Assembly: GCA_015063985.1 (NCBI GenBank)
Contig: SVTC01000004.1
Location: forward strand, 57,065 to 121,064
Source: Oscillospiraceae bacterium
GTDB taxonomy: Bacteria; Bacillota; Clostridia; Oscillospirales; SIG627
Direction: 5' to 3'
Length of the DNA: 64,000 nt
Each line of letters opens with the position of its first letter. Positions within the stretch are counted from its first letter, which is position 1. Shown piece by piece: positions 51,462 to 59,298 of this stretch. Below the pieces are notes generated by a model. It was given only the letters and a program-made list of their open reading frames with translations, ran no database searches and had not been told where the DNA came from. Position numbers and translations under genes: made by a program.

Positions 51462-51898
51462 AAAAGAAAGAATTCAAGCCTCTGATAGTGGCTTTTTGCT
51501 GCAACTGGTGCAGCTATGCGGGTGCTGACCTTGCGGGCTCGGGCAGAATGAGCTATCCTGCAGAGGTAAAGATCATTCGCGTTCCCTGCTCCTGCAGAGT
51601 TAATCCCGCCTTTATCCTCCGCGCCTTCCAGCGCGGTGCCGACGGCGTTATCCTCTGCGGATGTCATCCCGGAGATTGCCACTATTCCACCGGTAACTAC
51701 TATGCAAGAAGAAGAATGACTCTCCTTTTCGGTATGCTGGATTATCTGGGCATAGAGAAGGAGCGCACCAGAGTCGAGTGGGTATCCGCCGCAGAGGGTG
51801 CGAAATTCGCCTCCGTCATGAACGATTTTGTTTCCAAGATCGTTTCCTTGGGCGAAAATAAGAGGTTGGAGGATTTGAGATGCAAAGAGCAGAAATGA
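51452..51898 (+). CDS. flxD: MvhD/FlxD-like electron-transfer subunit
   Basis: A 148-residue protein of the methyl-viologen hydrogenase delta family, with CCNWCSYAGADLAG, VPCSCRVNP and GCHPGDCHY cysteine motifs binding a 2Fe-2S cluster. It docks the electron-donating module to HdrA. It overlaps hdrA by 10 and the next gene by 19 bases, showing tight coupling. No hydrogenase large subunit is nearby, so the donor is the Flx module. Confidence 0.92.
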   Translation: MQIEKKEFKPLIVAFCCNWCSYAGADLAGSGRMSYPAEVKIIRVPCSCRVNPAFILRAFQRGADGVILCGCHPGDCHYSTGNYYARRRMTLLFGMLDYLGIEKERTRVEWVSAAEGAKFASVMNDFVSKIVSLGENKRLEDLRCKEQK

Positions 51899-52860
51899 TC
51901 AAAGCTAAAATTCTCGAGCTTATGCAGAATAAGACCGTTGACCGTGCCATCGGCTGGAAACGCGGTGAATTTTTCTATGACAACAGCCCCGCTGTTTTTG
52001 AAACTCCCGAGGAGCTGGAGGACTTCGTTTACGATTCCTTCTGCGGAGCAAACCTTTCCAAGTATCTTGTAAAGGAAGCAAAGAAGGACGGAAAAGTCCT
52101 GGTTTGCATAAAGCCCTGCGACTCTTACAGCCTTAATCAGCTTCTCACTGAGCACAGAGTGGACAGATCCAAGATCTACGTTCTGGGTATCGGATGCGAC
52201 GGTATGCTGGATATCGAGCTTATCCGCGCAAAGGGCATCAAGGGTATAACCGCTGTAAAGGACGACGGAGAGACTCTCACTGTTGATACCGTATACGGCG
52301 AAAGGACCTTGCCCAGAAGTGAGGCTATCCTCGGCAGATGCACAGTCTGCAAGGGCGGAAAGCACGTTATTTTTGACGAGCTTGTTTGCGCAGACGAGGA
52401 GAAGGAGGCAAGAGGCGACCGCTTTGAGAAGGTCAGCGAGCTTGAGGCTATGACCGACGATGAGAGATTTGCATTCTGGAGAAGCGAGCTCTCCAAGTGT
52501 ATCCGTTGCAACGCCTGCAGAAACGCTTGCCCCGCTTGCACCTGCGAGAAGTGTGTCTTTGATAACGACGCCTCCGGATATGCATCCAAGGCTAACAGCG
52601 ATACCTTCGAGGAGAATATGTTCCACATCATCCGCGCCTTCCACGTTGCGGGCCGTTGTACCGACTGCGGCGAGTGCTCCAGAGTATGTCCCGAAAAGAT
52701 TCCTCTGCACCTGCTCAACAGAAAGTTTATAAAGGATATTAACGAGCTTTACGGCGAATATCAGGCAGGAGAGACCGATAACGGCAGATCTCCCGTTACC
52801 AACTTCACAAAGACCGATGCGGAGCCCTCCGTCATCTACGAGAGAGGAGGCAAAAACTGA
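51880..52860 (+). CDS. flxC: Iron-sulfur subunit of Flx module (FlxC-like)
   Basis: A 326-residue protein. The N-terminal half has an FrhB-like region (VCIKPCDSYSLNQLL, GIGCDGML); the C-terminal part has two 4Fe-4S motifs (CIRCNACRNACP, CTDCGECSRVCP) and an additional CxxCxC stretch. Assigned as FlxC by mirrored gene order relative to flxABCD-hdrABC of Desulfovibrio, not by alignment. It is coupled to both neighbours by overlaps. Confidence 0.8.
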   Translation: MQRAEMIKAKILELMQNKTVDRAIGWKRGEFFYDNSPAVFETPEELEDFVYDSFCGANLSKYLVKEAKKDGKVLVCIKPCDSYSLNQLLTEHRVDRSKIYVLGIGCDGMLDIELIRAKGIKGITAVKDDGETLTVDTVYGERTLPRSEAILGRCTVCKGGKHVIFDELVCADEEKEARGDRFEKVSELEAMTDDERFAFWRSELSKCIRCNACRNACPACTCEKCVFDNDASGYASKANSDTFEENMFHIIRAFHVAGRCTDCGECSRVCPEKIPLHLLNRKFIKDINELYGEYQAGETDNGRSPVTNFTKTDAEPSVIYERGGKN

Positions 52861-53891
52861 TGCTTAAGATTTCTCTCAGCAAGCTTGACAGCCTCTTTGA
52901 GCTGATCGGCAGTGAAAAGACCTTGTACCTTCCCATTGAAAAGGCCGGTCAGGTTCAGTTTTATCAGTACGAAAAGGGTGCTAAGGTTCGCCTTGATGCC
53001 CTCCAGACCGTAAAGAGCCCCAAGGATCTGTTCTTCCCTCAAAGTGAGTGCTACGCCCGCTTCCAGGTAAAGCAGAACAATATTTCTATCGAAGCCATTG
53101 CTCCCTGCGACGATAAGTTTGTTATCTTCGGTGTGAGAGCCTGCGATGCCAAGAGCTTTGAGCTTCTTGACAGAGTGTTCCTCTCTGAGCCCGTGGATGC
53201 AATGTATCGCAGCAGAAGAGAAAACGGCGTTGTTGTTACACTCAGCTGTAACGAGCCCGAGGAGACCTGCTTCTGTAAGGCGCTGGGTATAGATGCCGCA
53301 GCTCCCGCAGGTGACGTCAGTGCGGCTATCGTAGGTGACGAGCTTATGATGGAAGCAAGGACCGAGAAGGGTAAGGAGCTTTGCGAAAAGCTTGCGGCTC
53401 TTCTTACCGAGGCTGACAGCAAGGATATCGAGGCTTACGAGAACAACAAAAAGGCTATTACCGAGATCATCAATAAGCTTCCTTATTCCGATCTTGATAT
53501 GAGCGCCTTTGAGAACGCAAACGAGCTTGAGATGTTTAAGTCTGACAAGTGGGAGGAGCTCAGCGAGGCTTGCCTCGGCTGCGGCACCTGCACCTTTGTT
53601 TGCCCCACCTGCCAGTGCTATGACATCCGCGATTTCGACACCGGTAGCGGAGTTACACGTTTCCGTTGCTGGGACTCCTGCATGTACTCCGAGTTCACTC
53701 AGGCTGCGGGACACAATCCCAGAACCACTCAGATGGAGCGCTTCCGTCAGAGATTTATGCACAAGCTTGTGTATTTCCCCAAGAATAACGATGGCGAATA
53801 TTCCTGCGTAGGCTGCGGCAGATGCTTGAAGAAGTGCCCCGTTTCTCTTAATATAGTTAAGGTCATCAAAGGATTGGGAGGTAATAAATAA
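52860..53891 (+). CDS. flxB: Iron-sulfur subunit of Flx module (FlxB/AsrA-like)
   Basis: A 343-residue protein with an N-terminal region like that of sulfhydrogenase/AsrA beta subunits (FGVRACDAKSFELLD) and two C-terminal 4Fe-4S motifs (CLGCGTCTFVCPTC, CVGCGRCLKKCP). It begins at the flxC stop (TGATG). It shares the acidic ACD/PCD motif with flxC, so the two are distant paralogues. Likely relays electrons between FlxA and FlxC/D. Confidence 0.82.
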   Translation: MLKISLSKLDSLFELIGSEKTLYLPIEKAGQVQFYQYEKGAKVRLDALQTVKSPKDLFFPQSECYARFQVKQNNISIEAIAPCDDKFVIFGVRACDAKSFELLDRVFLSEPVDAMYRSRRENGVVVTLSCNEPEETCFCKALGIDAAAPAGDVSAAIVGDELMMEARTEKGKELCEKLAALLTEADSKDIEAYENNKKAITEIINKLPYSDLDMSAFENANELEMFKSDKWEELSEACLGCGTCTFVCPTCQCYDIRDFDTGSGVTRFRCWDSCMYSEFTQAAGHNPRTTQMERFRQRFMHKLVYFPKNNDGEYSCVGCGRCLKKCPVSLNIVKVIKGLGGNK

Positions 53892-54718
53892 TGGCAGAAA
53901 ACGTTTTGGTGCCCGTTCTGGGCGTTGTTACCGATGTCAGAGTTGACACTCCCGACGTAAAGACCTTCCGTGTGGTAGCTCCCGACGGCAAGAAGCCCTT
54001 TGAGCATATCCCCGGACAGTGTGCAATGCTTTCCATTCCCGGTGTAGGCGAGGCGATGTTCTCTATCACCTCCTCACCCACAAACCGTGAGTTTATGGAA
54101 TTCAGCATAAAGAAGTGCGGATGCCTTACCTCCTGGCTTCATTTGATGGAAGCCGGTCAGCAGATCACCATCCGCGGACCCTACGGCAACGGTTTCCCCG
54201 TAGAGAGTGATTTCAAGCACAAGGATCTTGTGTTTGTTGCCGGCGGTATCGGACTTGCACCCTTGCGCTCCGTTATCAATTATTGCCGTGACAACCGTGC
54301 CAACTACGGTCACATTGACATAGTATACGGCTCCAGAAGCGCTGACGATCTGGTTGACTATCCTGAGATCGTCAACGAGTGGGTCAAGGGCGAGGATATC
54401 AACGTGTACCTCACCATCGACCGTCCTCAGGAGGGTTGGGACGGCCACGTAGGCTTCGTTCCCAATTACGTTAAGGAGCTTGGATTTGACGTGAACAAGA
54501 CCGTTATCATCTGCGGTCCTCCCATCATGATCAAGTTTACCCTTGCAGGTCTTGTGGAGCTTGGCTTTGACAAGCAGCAGGTCTACACCACTATGGAAAT
54601 GAGAATGAAGTGCGGAATCGGAAAGTGCGGAAGATGCAATATCGGAAGCAAGTATATCTGCAAAGACGGTCCCGTGTTCCGTTGCGATCAGCTTGAGCAG
54701 CTGCCCGCTGAATATTGA
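53891..54718 (+). CDS. flxA: FAD/NAD(P)-binding oxidoreductase subunit (FlxA/AsrB-like)
   Basis: A 275-residue ferredoxin-NADP reductase-type subunit. FAD-binding beta barrel (residues 1-100), NAD-binding domain with VFVAGGIGLAPLRS, and a C-terminal 2Fe-2S site (MKCGIGKCGRCNIG ... CKDGP) like PyrK and AsrB. It would oxidise NADH or NADPH and pass electrons into the Flx-Hdr complex. It starts exactly at the flxB stop. A 22-base gap precedes the iron-sulfur subunit of the reductase. Confidence 0.9.
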   Translation: MAENVLVPVLGVVTDVRVDTPDVKTFRVVAPDGKKPFEHIPGQCAMLSIPGVGEAMFSITSSPTNREFMEFSIKKCGCLTSWLHLMEAGQQITIRGPYGNGFPVESDFKHKDLVFVAGGIGLAPLRSVINYCRDNRANYGHIDIVYGSRSADDLVDYPEIVNEWVKGEDINVYLTIDRPQEGWDGHVGFVPNYVKELGFDVNKTVIICGPPIMIKFTLAGLVELGFDKQQVYTTMEMRMKCGIGKCGRCNIGSKYICKDGPVFRCDQLEQLPAEY

Positions 54719-54740
54719 TTCAAAGAGAGGTTTACAGGAT

Positions 54741-55415
54741 ATGGAAAATATGGTAAATGTATTTTTGATGGGCAAGAAGTACAGTGTGCCCTCAAATCTC
54801 ACCATTATGGCGGCAATAGAATATGCCGGCTATCAGCTTGTAAGAGGCTGCGGTTGCCGTAACGGCTTCTGCGGTGCTTGTGCTACCATCTACCGCATAA
54901 AGGGCGATCGCGAGCTTAAGGCTTGCCTCGCTTGCGAGACCAAGGTTCAGAACGATATGTACGTTGCAACTCTGCCCTTCTTCCCCTTGGTAAAGCAGGT
55001 ATTCGACATTGAAAAGATCCCCGCAACTCAGGCGGTCATGATGCAGCTTTACCCCGAGATCTACGCTTGTATCGGTTGTAACGCCTGCACAAAGAGCTGC
55101 ACCCAGAGCCTTAACGTAATGCAGTACATCGCATACGCTCAGAGAGGCGAATTTGAAAAGTGCGCAGAGGAGTCCTTTGACTGCGTAATGTGCGGAGTTT
55201 GCTCCTCACGTTGCCCCGCGGGAATTTCTCATCCCCAGGTTGCAATGCTTGCAAGAAGGATCAACGGCAAGTATCTTGCTCCCAAGTGCCAGCACCTTGA
55301 AGACAGAGTAAAAGAGATCAAGGACGGCACCTTCAACGAGCTGATGGAGGCTATTATGCAAAAGCCCATCTCCGAGATGAAGGAACTCTACAACACAAGA
55401 GATATCGAGAAATAA
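54741..55415 (+). CDS. Fumarate reductase-like iron-sulfur subunit
   Basis: A 224-residue protein. The N-terminal 2Fe-2S domain has GCGCRNGFCGACA and CLAC; the C-terminal half has two motifs for 4Fe-4S clusters, CIGCNACTKSCTQ and CVMCGVCSSRCPAGISHP. Classical FrdB/SdhB has one 4Fe-4S and one 3Fe-4S site; this layout is closer to a plant-type ferredoxin joined to an HdrC-like domain. It should carry electrons between HdrBC and the flavoprotein encoded next. The start MENMVNVFLMG is preferred because upstream codons lie in flxA. Confidence 0.85.
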   Translation: MENMVNVFLMGKKYSVPSNLTIMAAIEYAGYQLVRGCGCRNGFCGACATIYRIKGDRELKACLACETKVQNDMYVATLPFFPLVKQVFDIEKIPATQAVMMQLYPEIYACIGCNACTKSCTQSLNVMQYIAYAQRGEFEKCAEESFDCVMCGVCSSRCPAGISHPQVAMLARRINGKYLAPKCQHLEDRVKEIKDGTFNELMEAIMQKPISEMKELYNTRDIEK

Positions 55416-55427
55416 GGAGGACGCAGG

Positions 55428-57053
55428 ATGTATACCAGTCAGAATATGCTTGACTCCATCAAAAAGGTGGAGGCGGCAAGAGAAGCAAACGCTGTCCTTG
55501 AGCCCAGAAGAATGACAGCAGAGGAGAAGGAAAAGCTCCTTGCAACATACCATCCCGACTATAAGCAGAGCGAATTTGCCGTTCTTACCGTTGGTCCCAA
55601 CAAGGGCGAGAAGGTTCCTCTGGAGCTGGCTGAGCTTCTTCAGGCAAACAGCCGTATTAAGGATATGGACATCGACCTTACAAAGATCGATTACGACGTT
55701 GACGTTCTCGTCATCGGCGGCGGCGGAGCAGGATCCTCTGCGGCTATCGAGGCTGACAACGGCGGCGCAAAGACCATGATCGTTACCAAGCTCAGGATCG
55801 GCGATGCCAACACAATGATGGCTGAGGGCGGAATCCAGGCGGCTGATAAGCCCAACGATTCTCCCGCACAGCATTATCTTGATGCTTTCGGCGGCGGACA
55901 CTTTGCCGCAAAGCCCGAGCTTCTTTACAGACTCGTTACCGAGGCTCCCGATGCCATCCAATGGCTCAGCGACCTTGGTGTTGAGTTCGATAAGACCGAG
56001 GACGGAACCATGGTCACCACCCACGGCGGCGGAACCTCCAGAAAGAGAATGCACGCCGCTAAGGACTACAGCGGTGCGGAGATCATGCGTACCCTTCGTG
56101 ACGAGGTCCTCAACAGAGGAATCCCCGTGGTCGACTTCACTGCCGCTATCGAGTTGATCCTTGATAAGGACGGCAAGGCTGCAGGTGCGGTCCTTATGAA
56201 TATGGAGACCCGCGAGATCAAGATCGCCCGTGCCAAGACCGTCATTATCGCAACCGGCGGCGCAGGAAGACTTCACTATCAGGGCTTCCCCACCTCAAAC
56301 CACTACGGTGCTACCGCTGACGGTCTGGTGCTTGCATACCGTGTAGGCGCAAAGCTTCTTTATGCCGATACTCTTCAGTATCATCCCACCGGTGTTGCAT
56401 ATCCCGAGCAGATCTTCGGTGCTCTGGTAACAGAGAAGGTTCGTTCTCTTGGTGCAAAGCTGGTCAACGTAAACGGCGAGGCGTTTATGCATCCTCTGGA
56501 GACCCGTGACGTTTCCGCGGCATCCATCATCCGTGAGTGCTCCGACAGAGGCAACGGTGTTGCAACTGCAGAGGGCGTAGGCGTATGGCTTGACACTCCC
56601 ATGATCGAGCTCAAGAACGGCGAGGGTACCATCGAGAAGAGGATCCCCGCAATGATGAGAATGTTCGCTAAGCACAACATCGATATCCGTAAGGAGCCCA
56701 TCCTCGTATATCCCACACTTCACTATCAGAACGGCGGTATCGATATCAGTGCCGACGGTATGAGCGGCGTTGAGAATCTCTACGTTGCAGGTGAGGCGGT
56801 TGGAGGAATCCACGGCAGAAACCGTCTTATGGGTAACTCCTTGCTTGACATCATCGTGTTCGGCAGAAATGCAGGTAAGAGCGCTTCTGCTAAGGCGGCT
56901 ACCTTTGATAAGGTCGGCGAGCTGACCTTGGAGCACGTGAAAGCCTTTGATAAGCAGCTTAAGGAAGCAGGCATAGAGACCGACGTTGTTTCTCCCAAGC
57001 TTCTTCCCACCTACAATCACGGTAACCCCGAGTTTGAAAAGGGTGCTTTCTGA
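55428..57053 (+). CDS. Fumarate reductase/succinate dehydrogenase-family flavoprotein
   Basis: A 541-residue FAD protein expected to reduce fumarate to succinate. An N-terminal extension of about 85 residues precedes the FAD motif VLVIGGGGAGSSAA. Substrate-site motifs are present: QYHPTG, the proton-shuttle Arg region LETRDVSAAS, HYQNGGIDI, and GRNRLMGNSLLD. The residue matching the FAD-linking His of FrdA is Asn128 (DANTMMAEGG), so FAD should be non-covalent. The large C-terminal domain of FrdA/SdhA is missing. No membrane anchor gene follows, so the enzyme is probably soluble. AGGAGG precedes the ATG. Confidence 0.88.
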   Translation: MYTSQNMLDSIKKVEAAREANAVLEPRRMTAEEKEKLLATYHPDYKQSEFAVLTVGPNKGEKVPLELAELLQANSRIKDMDIDLTKIDYDVDVLVIGGGGAGSSAAIEADNGGAKTMIVTKLRIGDANTMMAEGGIQAADKPNDSPAQHYLDAFGGGHFAAKPELLYRLVTEAPDAIQWLSDLGVEFDKTEDGTMVTTHGGGTSRKRMHAAKDYSGAEIMRTLRDEVLNRGIPVVDFTAAIELILDKDGKAAGAVLMNMETREIKIARAKTVIIATGGAGRLHYQGFPTSNHYGATADGLVLAYRVGAKLLYADTLQYHPTGVAYPEQIFGALVTEKVRSLGAKLVNVNGEAFMHPLETRDVSAASIIRECSDRGNGVATAEGVGVWLDTPMIELKNGEGTIEKRIPAMMRMFAKHNIDIRKEPILVYPTLHYQNGGIDISADGMSGVENLYVAGEAVGGIHGRNRLMGNSLLDIIVFGRNAGKSASAKAATFDKVGELTLEHVKAFDKQLKEAGIETDVVSPKLLPTYNHGNPEFEKGAF

Positions 57054-57078
57054 TTCGAGATAGCTTTATAATTGTTAT

Positions 57079-57104
57079 AAGACCTCCCTTAAACGGGAGG
57101 TCTT
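57079..57104 (+). terminator. Hairpin between flavoprotein and transporter genes
   Basis: AAGACCTCCC-N6-GGGAGGTCTT, a 10-bp perfect stem without a T-run after it. Probably a partial terminator, RNA processing or stability element that lowers expression of the transporter relative to the enzymes. Confidence 0.6.
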
Positions 57105-57126
57105 GTAAAGAAAGGTATTGAATATC

Positions 57127-58386
57127 ATGAGTATATTTGGAGGAGTCATATCCCTCAGCAATATTTCCACCTTGCTTTTTGTGGTATTTGGTGTTTTAAT
57201 GCTTGGTTATGCCTTGGGAAGGATCACCGTTAAGGGTATCTCCTTGGGCGATGCAGGCGTTTTTATCGTTGCTCTTATTGTTGGAGCCTTGTTTTTCAGT
57301 GTCGGCGACGCGGGTCTTGTTTTTGCAGGCTCCAAGGCGCCCTTCGATTTCAACGAGGGTCTGAGTCTTGTTGAAAGCCTGGGACTTATTCTCTTTGTCA
57401 CCTCTGTAGGCTTTATAGCAGGTCCCAAATTCTTCGGAAACTTCAAGAGAAACTTCAAGTCCTACGTTTTGATAGGAGTTATTATTATTTTGGCGGGCGG
57501 AGTCGGTGCCGCTGCTTGTATCGGAATGGGTGAGGTCGTAGGATACGGCGGAGAGATCACCGATCAGGACGGCTTTGTTGCTATGATCGTCGGACTTCTT
57601 TCCGGATCTCTTACCTCCACTCCCGCATTTGCCGCAGCTAAGGCTACCGTTGCCCAGCAGTACCAGGGTCTTGTATCCGTAGGCCACGGTATTGCGTATA
57701 TCTTCGGTGTTGTCGGCGTTGTTCTCTTCGTACAGCTTATTCCCAAGCTTTCCAAGGCTAACATGGAAGAAGAAAGAGCAAAGCTTGTTATCAAGGAAGA
57801 AGGCGCAAAGAAGACCTTCGCAGGAAAGCTTTTCCACCTGGATCATATGGGTATAGCGGCATTTTCCTTTGCTGCGATCTTGGGCTCCCTTATCGGTCAG
57901 ATAAAGATCCCTCTGTCCTCTGCCGGACTTTCCGGAACCTGCTTTTCCTTGACCACCACCGGCGGATGCCTGCTGGTGAGCCTTGTGCTCGGTCATTTTT
58001 CCAGGATCGGAAGCCTTTGTATTATGCCCGAGCAGTCCACTCTCAAGCTTTTCAGAGAGCTTGGCTTGGTTCTGTTCCTTGTGGGTGCGGGTATCCCCGG
58101 CGGTGCGGAGTTCGTTGAGAACTTTGACGTTATGTACTTTGTATACGGAATCATTATGACCCTGTTCCCCATGGTCATCGGCTTCCTCTTTGCAAAATAC
58201 GTTCTCAAGCTCAGCCTTCTCAATAACCTTGGTTCTATCACCGGTGGTATGACGTCTACTCCTGCTCTCGGTACTTTGATCAACACAGCAGGAACCGAGG
58301 ACGTGGCAGGTGCTTATGCATCCACTTATCCCGTTGCCCTTATCGCGGTTGTTCTGGTCAGCCAGTTCTTGATTCTTTTGTTCTGA
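57127..58386 (+). CDS. AspT/YbjL-family (aspartate-alanine exchanger type) transporter
   Basis: A 419-residue membrane protein with the duplicated AspT/YidE domain: VTSVGFIAGPKFF with LLSGSLTSTPAFAAA in the first half, and RELGLVLFLVGAGIPGG with GSITGGMTSTPALGTL in the second. The two TrkA-C domains that usually sit between the halves are absent. Family members exchange dicarboxylates and amino acids, including succinate exporters of Corynebacterium. Its place after a fumarate-reductase cluster suggests succinate export or fumarate/aspartate uptake. The ATG at 57127 follows GAAAGG. Confidence 0.85.
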   Translation: MSIFGGVISLSNISTLLFVVFGVLMLGYALGRITVKGISLGDAGVFIVALIVGALFFSVGDAGLVFAGSKAPFDFNEGLSLVESLGLILFVTSVGFIAGPKFFGNFKRNFKSYVLIGVIIILAGGVGAAACIGMGEVVGYGGEITDQDGFVAMIVGLLSGSLTSTPAFAAAKATVAQQYQGLVSVGHGIAYIFGVVGVVLFVQLIPKLSKANMEEERAKLVIKEEGAKKTFAGKLFHLDHMGIAAFSFAAILGSLIGQIKIPLSSAGLSGTCFSLTTTGGCLLVSLVLGHFSRIGSLCIMPEQSTLKLFRELGLVLFLVGAGIPGGAEFVENFDVMYFVYGIIMTLFPMVIGFLFAKYVLKLSLLNNLGSITGGMTSTPALGTLINTAGTEDVAGAYASTYPVALIAVVLVSQFLILLF

Positions 58387-58394
58387 TATCTTGT

Positions 58395-58432
58395 ACTCCC
58401 ATTGTTTTCACAGTGGGAGTATTGTTTTTTTT
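58395..58432 (+). terminator. Terminator of the fumC-transporter cluster
   Basis: ACTCCCATTGT-TTTC-ACAGTGGGAGT (one G-T pair) followed by ATTGTTTTTTTT. Confidence 0.93.
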
Positions 58433-58443
58433 CGGAGGGTAAA

Positions 58444-59298
58444 ATGTTTTACGCTAACTGTCACATGCATTCAAAATATTCCGACGGAGACCTGAGTGTC
58501 AGGGACTTGGTGAAAAACGGCAAGGAAATGGGCTTTGGGGCAATGATCCTTACCGATCACGATACCGTTAAGGGTTATAAGAGCTTTAAAACGGAATGTG
58601 AGGTAAATAATATCGTCACCCGAATAGGCTGTGAGTTTTCTTGTAGGGCTTTCAGAAAAAGCATTCATATATGCGGCTTCGATTTTGATGCGGAGCATCC
58701 CGAAATGAAGGGGCTTCTGGAGTATCAATCCGCAAGAGGCAGAGAGAGATACAGATTTCTGTTTAACAGAGCAAAGGAGAAGGGGCTTATAAAAAAGGGC
58801 TTGGTCTGGGAGAATATCAGTGATTTTTACCCCGAGAACGATTATCTTTATTCCTATCACGCCTTTTGGACGGGAGTTAAGATGGGTATATATTCCGAGG
58901 ATGAGGCAGAGGATTTTTATAAGCTTTTTAAGACCACGGATTTGGACAGAGCCTATATAGATTCGGCAACTGCTCGGTATGCTCTGGAGCCCGGGACTGT
59001 GGTAAGAGCAATAAATGCCTCGGGAGGAGTTGCCGTTGTTGCCCACCCGGGCGGTCTTGAAAGGTACCTTGACGAGTTTTTGGCTATCGGAGTAAAGGGA
59101 TTTGAGGTGAATCATTGCGAGAACACCGATGAAACGGTTGAATTTTTTGATAGAGTCTGCTCGGAAAGAGGGCTCTATAAATTCGGCGGAACCGATCACT
59201 CGGGGAGGCTTGCGGGTCTTTATGAACCTGAGCTTGATGAGTGCGGCGGAATGACAAGAGAGGATCTTGAAAGCTTTTTGGAGCGACGCTATGGTTGA
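58444..59298 (+). CDS. PHP-domain metal-dependent hydrolase (first of tandem pair)
   Basis: A 284-residue polymerase-and-histidinol-phosphatase-domain protein. Metal-binding motifs: ANCHMHSKYSDGD at the N-terminus, ILTDHDTVKG, VVAHPGG and a terminal GGTDHSG. It likely hydrolyses a phosphoester such as a 3',5'-nucleotide or histidinol-phosphate-like substrate. GGAGG precedes the ATG. The following gene overlaps its end by 8 bases and is a paralogue. Confidence 0.9.
   Translation: MFYANCHMHSKYSDGDLSVRDLVKNGKEMGFGAMILTDHDTVKGYKSFKTECEVNNIVTRIGCEFSCRAFRKSIHICGFDFDAEHPEMKGLLEYQSARGRERYRFLFNRAKEKGLIKKGLVWENISDFYPENDYLYSYHAFWTGVKMGIYSEDEAEDFYKLFKTTDLDRAYIDSATARYALEPGTVVRAINASGGVAVVAHPGGLERYLDEFLAIGVKGFEVNHCENTDETVEFFDRVCSERGLYKFGGTDHSGRLAGLYEPELDECGGMTREDLESFLERRYG

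Noticed and set aside
48277..54718. Methanogen origin because of HdrABC
   Set aside because: The neighbours are FlxABCD-type and bacterial; promoters, ribosome binding sites and all other genes are those of Bacillota. No methanogenesis gene is present.
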